This document shows positions 35,238 to 44,303 of a stretch of 64,000 nucleotides of DNA, one piece after another (the stretch's first letter is position 1; the number at the start of each line of letters is the position of its first letter). The notes beneath the pieces were generated by a model. The model was given only the letters and a program-made list of their open reading frames with translations, did no database searches and was not told the DNA's origin. The position numbers were made by a program, and so were the translations under genes. This DNA comes from Lysinibacillus_B sp042920265 (GTDB lineage Bacteria; Bacillota; Bacilli; Bacillales_A; Planococcaceae): assembly GCF_042920265.1 (NCBI RefSeq), contig NZ_JBDQZI010000011.1, forward strand, positions 62,001 to 126,000. Reading direction: 5' to 3'.

Positions 35238-36083
35238 TCAGCTCGTCCAATGAGCTGGTCGTTGTATATGAGCAGGCAGTATCGTTTTATAGTTGCCTTT
35301 AGCTGAATTAATCTGCATTTGAGTTAAAAACATACTTGTCGAAAGATTTGCCCCACTTAAATTGGCATCACGCAAATCTGCTCCAATGAAATCTACACCT
35401 CTTAAATCTGTATTTCGCAAATCTGTAGCAATTAAATAAGCCCCTCGTAAATTAGTCGTTCTTAAATCTTTACCGGCTAATTTCTTCCCAACCCAATCTA
35501 TTCCCGTACAATTTTTTCCTTTTTTAATGGCAAAGACTTTGGCGCTTAGCTCACTTCGAATGTATTCACTTGTTTCTAGAAGTAATTTATTTACAGGTAG
35601 TCGACACTCCATGATATTTAATGACAATAAGCGATCTGCATCCATATCCGTCAAGCTTTGTAACTGTTCTAACTGTTGATTTAACTTGTTTTGCAATGCA
35701 TCTGAAATCTCGTACGTTAATGCTTCCGCTATAAATGCAATCATTTCATATAATTGTTCCATAACTGGAAATACACGAAACATTTTTTCAGCAATTTCTG
35801 GATGTGCTTGCCAACTTTGTCCATTAAACGTGACTTGAGAAACTTGTTGGCCTGCCCCTAGACAATCAAACACTGTACATCCCTTAAATCCTTTTTCCCT
35901 TAGGTTGTTATGAATTTTACATCGAAAATCTCCTTGTAAATTAGGACACGGTGTTCCAGCATTTTTATTTACTGCAAAATCACTTGATGCTACGATATTC
36001 AGCGCTGTACAGCACAGGCCAAAGCATTGTATACAATCAGCAGTTAAGCTTGCTCTTATATTTTTAGCAATTTCATTATCCAT
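35238..36083 (-). CDS. Pentapeptide-repeat protein with cysteine-rich head
   Basis: A 281-residue protein. The N-terminal 65 residues are cysteine-rich (CIQCFGLCC, then CPNLQGDFRC, GCTVFDC), which suggests a metal or Fe-S site; the middle is helical; residues about 200-255 are pentapeptide repeats of the A(D/N)Lxx kind (DLRNTDLRGVDFIGADLRDANLSGANLS region). AAGGGAGT precedes the ATG. A short hairpin CAGCTC/GAGCTG overlaps the stop and leads to a T-rich run. Function unknown. Confidence 0.85.
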   Translation of the reverse strand: MDNEIAKNIRASLTADCIQCFGLCCTALNIVASSDFAVNKNAGTPCPNLQGDFRCKIHNNLREKGFKGCTVFDCLGAGQQVSQVTFNGQSWQAHPEIAEKMFRVFPVMEQLYEMIAFIAEALTYEISDALQNKLNQQLEQLQSLTDMDADRLLSLNIMECRLPVNKLLLETSEYIRSELSAKVFAIKKGKNCTGIDWVGKKLAGKDLRTTNLRGAYLIATDLRNTDLRGVDFIGADLRDANLSGANLSTSMFLTQMQINSAKGNYKTILPAHIQRPAHWTS

Positions 36084-36292
36084 TTTTATACTCCCTTAAA
36101 CTCTTCTACTATGTAGTTGAATCAACTGCCCGTTAATACGAGATATTTTTTTTACTTTATTATACAATATTTTTAAATAAAACGATTTTTCATTGGGATA
36201 ACAGAAACATATTCCCTATTCATTTTATATCGTTTTAGAAATGGCAGTGATGTCGTAAAATAGGACTATTACTAAACAAAGGACTGATTGCT

Positions 36293-37060
36293 TTGAACTT
36301 AATTCCATTAGGTGTTGGTGGTGCATTTACTTCACGTTTTTACCATAATAATTATATCGCTGAAATTGGGACAAAAAAGCTGCTCATCGATGCTGGCACA
36401 ACACTTCGCACAAGTATTAAGAAAGCGGGTTACTCTTATCTAGATATCGATGCTGTATGGATTTCACATTTGCATTCTGATCATGTAGGTGGGTTAGAGG
36501 AGCTGATTTTCCAACGTTATTGGCATTTAAAAAATGATATTCATCATCCGATGAAAACACATATCTTTGTCCACCAAACGATTTATCCGTTATTACGACA
36601 ATTATTATCTTTCCCTCTTGAAAACGGCGGCGCGACAGTAGACGATTTTTGTGATTTTACAGTTGTGGGAGATGAGGAGCATATTAACTTTGAAGGGCTC
36701 CAATTGCACATTTTTGATACAAGTAATACACATATCCAAGGAATGGCGAGCTCAGGTGTATTCATTCGTGGTCCGCTAGGTAATGTGCTATTTTCAAGCG
36801 ATGTGAAGGATTTACAAGGTGCCAATTTAATGCGATTTATAAATACCGATACCGTCGCCATTTTTCAAGATACTAGCTTTACAAGTAATGGAGCGCACGC
36901 CCTATTTTCAGACATCCTTGCCTACTATCCAAAAGAAGTGCAGTCAAAAATTTACGCCATGCATTACAACGATCCTATTGAAGATTATGTCGCAGCAATC
37001 GAACAAGCAGGCATTCAATATGTAAAAGAACGAGAAGCGATGACGTTTACATTAAACTAA
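36293..37060 (+). CDS. Metallo-beta-lactamase-fold protein, RNase Z-like class
   Basis: A 255-residue hydrolase with SHLHSDHVGG (His59, His61, Asp63, His64) and the downstream NTHIQGMASSGVFI and SSDVKDL regions. It resembles beta-lactamase superfamily II/RNase Z relatives. Unlike the protein at 30424 it keeps LGVGGAFTSRFYHNNY near the start. The TTG start follows AAAGGACTG. Confidence 0.83.
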   Translation: MNLIPLGVGGAFTSRFYHNNYIAEIGTKKLLIDAGTTLRTSIKKAGYSYLDIDAVWISHLHSDHVGGLEELIFQRYWHLKNDIHHPMKTHIFVHQTIYPLLRQLLSFPLENGGATVDDFCDFTVVGDEEHINFEGLQLHIFDTSNTHIQGMASSGVFIRGPLGNVLFSSDVKDLQGANLMRFINTDTVAIFQDTSFTSNGAHALFSDILAYYPKEVQSKIYAMHYNDPIEDYVAAIEQAGIQYVKEREAMTFTLN

Positions 37061-37178
37061 GGAAGCTTTTAATAACTAACAGGTTCGGTTTAGAAGTACA
37101 AAACTTAAATAAACATCATAAATAGCAATGAAATTAGCATCAAAATCGAACCGTATTTAACATTATAAAAAGCACAAT

Positions 37179-37210
37179 AAAAGGCATCGGTCAATAACCG
37201 CTGCCTTTTT
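37179..37210. terminator. Terminator
   Basis: AAAAGGCATCGGT pairs with ACCGCTGCCTTTTT, about 120 bases after the metallo-beta-lactamase gene. Confidence 0.75.
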
Positions 37211-37284
37211 GAACATTTAATTTTCATTGAGTTTCTTTCTGGTAAATGAAAAGTTTATTAAGCCAAATAGGAGTCCCATCAGAT

Positions 37285-37515
37285 TTATGCTGATTTACAA
37301 CGGTAAGTAAAGAAATATTCCTGAACGAGGGGTTGGGAACTTTGCTGCAATAAAAAATCAATAAATTCTAAACTATCACAGTTTAGTATTACGCATAATT
37401 TATCGTATATATTATCATTATTAGCCTCACAATCAATTACTTCTACCTCGATTTTAAAAGTTTGTGTATTGAAGGCAATTACGTAACACTTCATTCTATC
37501 CATAAGAACATACAT
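37285..37515 (-). CDS. Hypothetical small protein at the island edge
   Basis: A 76-residue frame with no recognised family (MDRMKCYVIAFNTQTFKIEVEVIDC, then a acidic and hydrophobic end). The ribosome site AAAAGGGA is almost touching the ATG, so the start may be one of the later Met codons. It lies divergently beside the DUF1413-like gene. Confidence 0.45.
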   Translation of the reverse strand: MYVLMDRMKCYVIAFNTQTFKIEVEVIDCEANNDNIYDKLCVILNCDSLEFIDFLLQQSSQPLVQEYFFTYRCKSA

Positions 37516-37593
37516 TCCCTTTTACCTATTTACTAAGTTCAAATAAAATTATATCATATGCTTATGCATATGTATAAATAGGAGGACTTTATT

Positions 37594-37821
37594 TTGAATT
37601 ATTTAGAAATAGCTATTCAAGAAATTTCTCATCTATCAACAGGAGAAGAATTTTTAGTAAAAGACTTATTTAAAGGCTATGAATGGAACAGACTTGCTAT
37701 AGGTGACAGAAGAACGTTAGGCTCATTATTTTTAAATGCGGTTAAGAACGGGGCATTACAATCTCAAGTCAAAGTAGCTAAAAAAAGTAGTGCTAATCAA
37801 CAAATTTATATCAAATTATAA
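37594..37821 (+). CDS. DUF1413-like small protein of the R-M island
   Basis: A 75-residue protein: STGEEFLVKDLFKGYEWNRL, then RRTLGSLFLNAVKNGAL, matching my memory of the short DUF1413 domain (G-E-F-x-x-K-D-L-F-x-G-x-E-W). TTG start after AGGAGG. It stands 40 bases before the DNA methyltransferase gene and may be co-transcribed with it. Role unknown; it could be a small regulator. Confidence 0.7.
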   Translation: MNYLEIAIQEISHLSTGEEFLVKDLFKGYEWNRLAIGDRRTLGSLFLNAVKNGALQSQVKVAKKSSANQQIYIKL

Positions 37822-37861
37822 ATTACATTCATAATCATTTACAATATATTTGGAGGTTAAC

Positions 37862-39202
37862 ATGTATACATCGATAGATTTATTTTCTGGTCCTGGTGGA
37901 TTATGCACAGGTTTAAAAGCAACTGGTATTAAACCACTGATTGCAGTTGAAATGAGTGACTGGACAGTAGAAACATATAAAGCTTCTCACAATGCCGATG
38001 TTTTAAATTTAGAACAATATCTAAAAAATCCATCTACACAATCCCATTTGTTTGAAAAAAGTGATAAGACGTTAATTATACATGGGGATATTACTCAAGT
38101 TAGTAATGCACTTATAGATTTAATCTTACTTCAAAGATTTGATGTTCAATCGGTTGATTTAGTAACGGGAGGAGCACCTTGTGAAAGTTTTTCTCTAGCT
38201 GGTCAACGTAAAGAAGATGATGAAAGAAATAATTTATTCCTAAATTTAGAACGCATCGCAAAACATGTAGATGCAAAAATGTTACTTTTTGAAAATGTTA
38301 AAGGCCTTCTTTCTAAACCTTTAAATGGTGTCAAGGGAGATATGTATAAACTTATTTGTGATGAACTAGAGGCTCCTAATGTAGAAGGTGTATCTTTTGT
38401 ACTTGCAAGTAGAGATCAAAATACAGTTCTTTTAAAAGCTATAGAGTATGGCGTACCGCAGGCTAGAGAACGTGTTTTCTTAGTTGGTATAAATTCTAAA
38501 TATACAGCTACCTTTACTTATCCTGAAAAAACGCATGGTGAAGGACGTATGTTTCCTTTTGTAACGGTAGGAAATGCAATATTAGACTTACCTCAGGTAG
38601 ATTCTAAACAAGGTCAAGAAGAAACTCAGCACGACCTATCGTTAATTTTAAAGCAGGACATCCCTGCACAGCAAAGAGAATTTTTACGATTTATGAATGG
38701 TGAATTATTCCCTATCCCTGACCATTTAAAAGATTTTTCTAATAAGATAAATTCACATATTGGTCCTGGTCATACAGCTAAAATGATTGAACGACTTTCA
38801 TATATTCTACCAGGAGAAGGAATGAAAAAAGCAGCCGAACGTTTAATTGCCAATGGACGCGAAGACCTACGAAATAAAGTTTTCCCTAATAAATTATACG
38901 CAGCTAGAAATAGACGCTTGAAAGTTGATGAACCTTCATTCACAGTGACTTCACATTGTTTAGATGAAATGGTTCATCCTATTTTAAATAGAGGAATTAC
39001 ACCTCGTGAAGCAGCAAGATTACAATCATTCCCTGATTGGTATCAATTTAGAGGGCCTTATGTAAAATTCCACAGTGACCCTGAACAAGATCGGTATGAA
39101 CAAATAGGTGATGCTATTCCGCCTATTTTAGGCTATGTTTTGGGTGTTGAAATAGTAAAAACGCTAGAAGACATAAAAAAAGCGGAAAGAATGCTCATTT
39201 AA
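37862..39202 (+). CDS. C5-cytosine DNA methyltransferase
   Basis: The 446-residue protein has the ordered C5-methyltransferase motifs: I DLFSGPGGL (6-14), IV GGAPCESFS with catalytic Cys107, VI ENV (144-146), VIII QARERV (200-205), and a late EQIGDAIPP motif X. The usual PCQ is PCE here. I start at 37862 (GGAGGTTAAC before it); the frame opens 12 bases earlier. Its partner should be the MspI-like endonuclease, so methylation within CCGG is predicted by context, not shown. Confidence 0.92.
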   Translation: MYTSIDLFSGPGGLCTGLKATGIKPLIAVEMSDWTVETYKASHNADVLNLEQYLKNPSTQSHLFEKSDKTLIIHGDITQVSNALIDLILLQRFDVQSVDLVTGGAPCESFSLAGQRKEDDERNNLFLNLERIAKHVDAKMLLFENVKGLLSKPLNGVKGDMYKLICDELEAPNVEGVSFVLASRDQNTVLLKAIEYGVPQARERVFLVGINSKYTATFTYPEKTHGEGRMFPFVTVGNAILDLPQVDSKQGQEETQHDLSLILKQDIPAQQREFLRFMNGELFPIPDHLKDFSNKINSHIGPGHTAKMIERLSYILPGEGMKKAAERLIANGREDLRNKVFPNKLYAARNRRLKVDEPSFTVTSHCLDEMVHPILNRGITPREAARLQSFPDWYQFRGPYVKFHSDPEQDRYEQIGDAIPPILGYVLGVEIVKTLEDIKKAERMLI

Positions 39203-39275
39203 AAAGATACAAAACAAGTATTCCGATACAGTAAAAGCCTGTAAACAGCATATATTTAGCTTTTAATTGAATATA

Positions 39276-39299
39276 GCCCTTCTAAAATTTTAGGAGGGC
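39276..39299. terminator. Palindrome between convergent R-M genes
   Basis: GCCCTTCTAAAA and TTTTAGGAGGGC form a near-perfect 24-base dyad between the stop of the methyltransferase gene and the stop at 39310. It probably acts as a terminator for both sides. Confidence 0.55.
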
Positions 39300-39309
39300 C
39301 ATATGTTTA

Positions 39310-40008
39310 TTATTCATATTTTCGAATTAAATTTAAGAGTTCCATATACTCATTATTTGAGTATACTTTCAAATCATTTTTTTGTGTTTTAATACTACGA
39401 GCATTTGATAATTTTAAAGGTAAGTCTATGATTGCTTTGAGTACAGGTATATCTACTACATCTCTATGCGGTTTTCTTTCTTTAGCAAAATAGTTAGAAT
39501 TTTTCGTGTCTAAACGTAACTGAATGCCGAACCAATTATTACGTTTTGTCTGAATAAAAATATCAACCTTACCACTCAAATCATATTTCATTTTATAAAT
39601 TACTCGATTAAAACTTCCTGTTTCTTTGAGAAAAAAATAAAAATGGATATCTCTAAATAATGATGGATATGTTCTTGCTACTCTACCTTCAAACGCTGGC
39701 AGTAATTTTTCTTTAACATTTTGCCCTATCCATTCACTATTAATTTCATAATAAAAATCTCTATACTGTTGTTGTGTAGGTACTTTCTGAAATACATAAA
39801 TATAATAATAAAATATAGCAACAAAAGATGGAGGGTTTAAGAATTTCTCAATTTCATCACTTCTTGCTTTATTAGTAACATCCAAAATCGAAGTACTAAG
39901 CAATTTTTCTAAATCTACACGATTCAATTGTGTGGTATCAATATATTTTTCCGAACTCAAATTCCCTAAAAAAGGTAAAATTTCATCGTAACTAAGATAT
40001 GTTTTCAT
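39310..40008 (-). CDS. R-M-associated protein, possible PD-(D/E)xK-like nuclease
   Basis: A 232-residue protein downstream of the MspI-like gene, 15 bases away. Near residue 150 to 175 it has KVDIFIQTKRNNWFGIQLRL, with Asp and a Gln-Leu-Arg in the positions where a PD-(D/E)xK enzyme has Asp and Glu-x-Lys; the match is weak, and key acidic residues may be lost. It could be a second nuclease subunit, a recognition protein, or something else. It is AT-rich like its neighbours. Confidence 0.6.
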   Translation of the reverse strand: MKTYLSYDEILPFLGNLSSEKYIDTTQLNRVDLEKLLSTSILDVTNKARSDEIEKFLNPPSFVAIFYYYIYVFQKVPTQQQYRDFYYEINSEWIGQNVKEKLLPAFEGRVARTYPSLFRDIHFYFFLKETGSFNRVIYKMKYDLSGKVDIFIQTKRNNWFGIQLRLDTKNSNYFAKERKPHRDVVDIPVLKAIIDLPLKLSNARSIKTQKNDLKVYSNNEYMELLNLIRKYE

Positions 40009-40023
40009 ATTTTCATCCTTGTT

Positions 40024-40806
40024 TTACCCTTTAAATTGTATTTTTTGCCCTTTAGTCCCTGTGGCATATGTCCAAGAAAGCCCAGTACCAAAACCTGCCG
40101 ACCTTCTATCACCATTTCTATTTAAACTTATGTAATCTATATATTCTTCTATACTATAAAAATGCCAGTTAATTATCTCTGATGTTTCTTTAGTTAATTG
40201 AAACTTTAATATCCATTTTGGATACTCTTCTCCTATTGGGTTTTCATCAGCACTCATTGTAATTGTCCATCGAATTAGGCTTTCGGCGAATGGTTGTAAA
40301 CGTTCTTTGAGTTCTTGCTTTTCTGTCCTAGTAAAATTTTTTGCACTTCCATCTCTCTGGTGCTTTTGCATTAATTCTTTTACTCTTAAATCAGTAATTC
40401 CTACTTCTCTACATATTGTCTCTACATCATATTCTGCAAAGGCTACTTGTCGAGCAGATGTTTGTTTAATACTGATAGGAACACTTAGTATTTCATCATT
40501 TTCTAGATAAACATACACGATAACATCCGTTTTCGGGTTTCCACCAGACTGTCTACGTGGTATGTCCTTACTGGCCCTAATATCAGTAACTTTCTTAGGA
40601 TCAATTTTTATTTTTTGAAAAAGCTCTATAATAATATCTTTCTCTATACAATCTGACTTAAGTAAATCAATGACATTGGAAGTACTTTTAAAAATTTCGC
40701 ATATAAAATCTTCGTAAACATCACCTAATTTATCTGTTTTCAAGCCATAACTTAAGTTTGCAATATTATAATGTTGGTATAAAAACGGTAATAATTTACT
40801 TTCCAT
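40024..40806 (-). CDS. MspI-like type II restriction endonuclease
   Basis: The 260-residue protein closely resembles MspI (about 262 residues, recognises CCGG) over most of its length as I recall it: GGNPKTDVIV, AEYDVETIC, KHQRDGSAK, IRWTITM, and the C-terminal GFGTGLSWTYATGTKGQKI, ending QFKG. Active-site residues would be Asp94 and Ser112-Ile-Lys114 (MspI has Asp-Asn-x-Lys at these places). I use the ATG at 40806 after GGGTGGGGT. CCGG cleavage is predicted from homology. Confidence 0.88.
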   Translation of the reverse strand: MESKLLPFLYQHYNIANLSYGLKTDKLGDVYEDFICEIFKSTSNVIDLLKSDCIEKDIIIELFQKIKIDPKKVTDIRASKDIPRRQSGGNPKTDVIVYVYLENDEILSVPISIKQTSARQVAFAEYDVETICREVGITDLRVKELMQKHQRDGSAKNFTRTEKQELKERLQPFAESLIRWTITMSADENPIGEEYPKWILKFQLTKETSEIINWHFYSIEEYIDYISLNRNGDRRSAGFGTGLSWTYATGTKGQKIQFKG

Positions 40807-40991
40807 ATACCCCACCCTTTTTAGAATAACATTTGAATAAACCAATATTTTACCATTATATCATTATTATAAAAAAAAGAATCTGAAAATTGAATTCCCT
40901 TTAATATTACTTTTTTACACTTTGTACTCAACAACCAAACCCGTTATTAAATAACAGTGCCTTTTTTATTTGAACAGCTAACATACATCCA

Positions 40992-41032
40992 AAGCCCAAA
41001 AAGAAGGGATTATCCCGCTACTTTTTGGGCTT
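40992..41032 (+). terminator. Terminator-like hairpin
   Basis: AAGCCCAAAAAG pairs with CTTTTTGGGCTT, inner AAGGGAT/ATCCC helps, and a T-rich run follows. The flank 40846-41161 holds nothing else. Confidence 0.65.
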
Positions 41033-41161
41033 CATTTTGCTTTTTTCAATGCATTGCCTACTTTTTGAAATAAATATAGGAATCCAACAGTTCCAATTTA
41101 TTCTATGAGTATTTTGCAATTATAAGGTAAAGATTAAAAAGGTGGAGGGTTTGTATAGATT

Positions 41162-41308
41162 TTGTTTTTAACTTTAAAATTAAATAATTTAAACAACATT
41201 ACACTTGCTACTTATAATCAAAAAGTTTTTTTGACTATTGATACAAACAATCCGTTTGATTATGCTGGCGGAGCAAACAATTATAAACCTGGGGACAATA
41301 ACCCATAA
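41162..41308 (+). CDS. Candidate 48-residue frame
   Basis: A TTG-initiated frame, 12 bases after a good GGTGGAGGG, encodes FLTLKLNNLNNITLATYNQK then DTNNPFDYAGGANNYKPGDN. The composition (Asn-rich with a PFDYAGG motif) is unlike random AT-rich DNA, but the start spacing is poor and there is no known family. It may be a small surface peptide or a gene fragment. Confidence 0.3.
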   Translation: MFLTLKLNNLNNITLATYNQKVFLTIDTNNPFDYAGGANNYKPGDNNP

Positions 41309-41430
41309 TAGCTATGGTTTTTATGCTCGGTCGTAGAAAACGCGTGCTGAAGCGAAAAGGAATCGTTATTCTGATGGGTATACATGTTTACCCATTTATT
41401 CGTTATACGTATTAAAAAAAGGGTGATTAT

Positions 41431-42009
41431 ATGAATTTTATTTGGCAATCATTTATTTTAATTTTAGCTGGCGTTTTGCTCTTACGAATCGCAGGGAGAA
41501 AATCTATTGCACAAATGACATTAGCTCAAACAATTGTCATGATTTCAATTGGTACCATTATTGTGCAACCCATTGTCGAGAAAAGCATGGTTAAAGCGAT
41601 TATAGCAGCAGCCATTTTTGTGATTTCTGTTATCATTTTAGAGTATCTCCAATTAAAATCTAATGCATTTGAAAAATTCATTACGGGAAAATCAAAAGTA
41701 GTCATAAGCAATGGGACATTAAATATTCAAAACTTAAAAAAATTACGTTTAACCGTTGACCAATTGGAAATGAGGTTACGTAACCAAGGTATTGCAAATA
41801 TTGAGGATATTCAAACAGCTACTATTGAGCCGAATGGACAACTTGGTTTTGAATTAAAAGAAGATGCTAAACCTTTAACTGTAGGAGAATTTAAAAAGTT
41901 AATGAATATTTACTTTGAAGAAATGCCTCTTAATGCATCTAACATGCAAAAAACACCTGATACGCCTAACCTCTTTGAAGAAATTAATGAACAACAAGAA
42001 AATCCGTAA
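41431..42009 (+). CDS. DUF421 membrane protein (YetF/YcaP type)
   Basis: A 192-residue member of the DUF421 family: three membrane helices (about 5-20, 30-45 and 53-70), with the conserved RIAGRKSIAQMTLAQTIVMI stretch, then a cytoplasmic alpha/beta domain (GKSKVVISNGTLNIQ). AAAAAAGGGTGATTAT precedes the ATG. Function unknown; the family is found beside sporulation and germination genes in other Bacillales. Confidence 0.85.
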   Translation: MNFIWQSFILILAGVLLLRIAGRKSIAQMTLAQTIVMISIGTIIVQPIVEKSMVKAIIAAAIFVISVIILEYLQLKSNAFEKFITGKSKVVISNGTLNIQNLKKLRLTVDQLEMRLRNQGIANIEDIQTATIEPNGQLGFELKEDAKPLTVGEFKKLMNIYFEEMPLNASNMQKTPDTPNLFEEINEQQENP

Positions 42010-42065
42010 TATCTACAATAGCTACTTAGCTAAACGATTACTTCTCCACCAAATCGTTATCATAA

Positions 42066-42107
42066 AAAAGGCACCTTTACGAGCTATACGTAAAAGTACC
42101 ATTTTTA
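42066..42107. terminator. Bidirectional terminator
   Basis: AAAAAGGCACCTTTACG pairs with CGTAAAAGTACCATTTTT between the DUF421 gene and the HPP gene. Confidence 0.6.
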
Positions 42108-42284
42108 GTAATATTCTCTTCTTATAACTACTATTGGCTCTAGCATAAAGGGTATGTGTTAGTTGTTGTACTGTTCCATCTTTATAGGCGGATTTCATTA
42201 TGGCTTCCTCAATAGATCGCTTACCTTCAGATGAGCTGTTCAACAAAAGCCTTCCTTTCACTGTACCTCTATATGTATCCTGGC

Positions 42285-42839
42285 TTACCACCAATACAAT
42301 GGGTAATGGCGTTTTTGCCGAATGTTGTTAATGAGTACAGCGTAAATGACAATAACGACTGCACCAATAATGACTGGGGCAACTAAATATGGCCAACTAT
42401 AGCCACCTAGCATAATAATAATCGGATTGCCTCCTGCTGGTGGATGTACGGTTCTTGTTAGCATCATCGCGAAAATCGTGAAGCCTACTGCTACGCTAAT
42501 GGCCAGTGGGTGTGAACCAAATAGCATGTAAAAGGAAATACCAATAATGCCTGATAAGAGATGGCCACCTATGACGTTTCTTGGCTGAGAAAATGGCGCA
42601 TTCCAAGCACCAAATACGAGCACACAGCTTGCGCCGAGTGATGCCATCAGCCAAGAGGTATGTGTTAGTTGTGTTAGGAACAATAATGTCCCGATGCCAA
42701 TGCATCCGCCAACTGCTCCTGTTAAAGCATCTGCTATATTTGTTTGATGATTGACTTGCTGGTGTTGCCCAAGCATTTTCCGAAAATATTCATACCACCA
42801 GCTCATTTTTATTTGCTCTTGTTGTTCTACTTTTTCCAA
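42285..42839 (-). CDS. HPP-family membrane protein
   Basis: A 184-residue protein with the family motif VHPPAGGNP (131-139) and about four membrane helices (41-60, 65-80, 93-126 and 150-172). HPP proteins are found in many bacteria and plant plastids, with nitrite transport described for some plant homologues; no CBS domain is attached here. The TTG start follows AAGGGGGAC. Confidence 0.85.
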   Translation of the reverse strand: MEKVEQQEQIKMSWWYEYFRKMLGQHQQVNHQTNIADALTGAVGGCIGIGTLLFLTQLTHTSWLMASLGASCVLVFGAWNAPFSQPRNVIGGHLLSGIIGISFYMLFGSHPLAISVAVGFTIFAMMLTRTVHPPAGGNPIIIMLGGYSWPYLVAPVIIGAVVIVIYAVLINNIRQKRHYPLYWW

Positions 42840-42941
42840 AACTTGTCCCCCTTAAACATATACCTTATATAATTGTTTACTAGTATAACAAACATTTAAA
42901 GAATAACCTCTGTTTATTTTACTCTTTTATGATTGTAATAG

Positions 42942-42980
42942 AAAAACACATCTCGTTCCTTTACAGATCGAGATGTGTTT
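42942..42980 (-). terminator. Terminator of the lipoprotein gene at 42983
   Basis: AAACACATCTCG pairs with CGAGATGTGTTT and five T follow on the minus strand. Confidence 0.8.
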
Positions 42981-42982
42981 GA

Positions 42983-43588
42983 TTAAGAAGTAGATTTAAT
43001 TTCCTTAAATGATGTTCGAATGAGATAAACAACGGGTCGGTCTTTTAATTCTTTTATAATTGCTACCGGATTATTCGCTAACTCTGCCCAACCCGTTTTA
43101 AAGAAATTGGACTCTCCTGAATAAATGATTTGACCGATTGCCATATTTCCTTGTAGTGCCGCTGGTTCATTCGAAATAAGTGAACCGTAGCCAAATGAGC
43201 CGATGTCTGGTAATGTCATGAGCCCTTCACTTGAGGAAACGGCTCCACCATTTACAATGGCGACACGTACAATCGTTTCCTTAGATTGCGGGACTTCTTT
43301 CAATGTGACAATAATTTGACCGTTTTTATTTACTTCTGTACCTACACCGCCAATTTGTTCTTCTGTTAACTCACCGTATTCGTACTTTTCCATCCATACT
43401 TCTAGTGCACCTGCCGATTCAATGGAAAAATCATACGTAAATAGGATGTTACCTGCTGCTGCATTGAGTAATGTTTTTTCACGATCGGATAATGCTGCAT
43501 CCGAAATGGTGTTATTACTTTTGGCTTCACCGTCACCGCACGCAACTAATAAAAAGACAAACACTATATACAGTGATAGCTTTTTCAA
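42983..43588 (-). CDS. Putative lipoprotein, 201 residues
   Basis: A lipoprotein signal peptide is visible: MKKLSLYIVFVFLLVAC with Cys17 in the lipobox LVAC. The mature protein is a mixed alpha/beta domain (TVRVAIVNGGAVSS-like core, and a C-terminal IIKELKDRPVVYLIRTSFKE). TTG start after AAAGGGGAG. I do not recognise the family. Confidence 0.8.
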   Translation of the reverse strand: MKKLSLYIVFVFLLVACGDGEAKSNNTISDAALSDREKTLLNAAAGNILFTYDFSIESAGALEVWMEKYEYGELTEEQIGGVGTEVNKNGQIIVTLKEVPQSKETIVRVAIVNGGAVSSSEGLMTLPDIGSFGYGSLISNEPAALQGNMAIGQIIYSGESNFFKTGWAELANNPVAIIKELKDRPVVYLIRTSFKEIKSTS

Positions 43589-43774
43589 CTTCTACTCCCC
43601 TTTCATTTCAACCAGTCATATTGACAAGGGTATATGTTTGCTTTAAAGGAGCTATGTAATATAGTTGATTAATTATATAGGATTCCATACCCTCTTACTT
43701 ATACAGATACATCTTCACTAATAGCTATGAAATGTATACTTTCTTGCCTTTCAAAAAATCTACTCCATATGTCT

Positions 43775-44032
43775 TTAATCGATTACTTGCTTTGTTTGTG
43801 CAAGCTTTAAAATAAGCCAAGAAACGAGCAAAATAATCATAAAAGATATTAGTAATGAAAGCGGTGATGCGACATACGCAAACACTACTTCATTTTGTAA
43901 AATGAATACATTCGTGTCAGAAAAGTTAGGTGTATAAAAAAGGGTTTGTATATACCCCCAACTCACTGTTATGACACAATAGATAATATGTACACTCAGT
44001 GAAATACAAGCTGCCTTGAGAACTAGTTTCAA
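43775..44032 (-). CDS. Small membrane protein
   Basis: An 85-residue product with two hydrophobic segments (about 4-28 and 50-78), separated by a short loop. The TTG start follows GGAGGGGGG, a strong ribosome site. Unknown function. Confidence 0.7.
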   Translation of the reverse strand: MKLVLKAACISLSVHIIYCVITVSWGYIQTLFYTPNFSDTNVFILQNEVVFAYVASPLSLLISFMIILLVSWLILKLAQTKQVID

Positions 44033-44216
44033 GTTCCCCCCCTCCTTTTGATGTCATTAACTTTTTATACGGTATATCACTGTTAAAAGTTTCAATTAAA
44101 ATTAGATGATTCTAAAACTTAGCATTTTTCTCTAATTTGAAAACCTTTGAAACAGTCTATTATAGCAATTTATTAAAGAACGAGCGGAAAAATGAGCAGA
44201 CCTTCGTATGCACATA

Positions 44217-44262
44217 AAAAAACAGGAGAAATATTAGTTCCCCTGCTCATTTTTTGACCATA
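44217..44262 (-). terminator. Terminator after the cyd operon
   Basis: AACAGGAGAAATATTAGTTCCCCTG region can fold (CAGGxGAA with TTxCCCTG), and A/T runs follow on both sides, just past the CydS stop at 44304. Confidence 0.5.
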
Positions 44263-44303
44263 TAACAATTCAATTGGTCCACTCTATACCGTTTGACTAG
44301 CTA

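Noticed and set aside
42022..42294. 90-codon minus-strand frame between DUF421 and HPP genes
   Set aside because: It overlaps the HPP stop, has no separate ribosome site, and its last third overlaps a bidirectional terminator hairpin.
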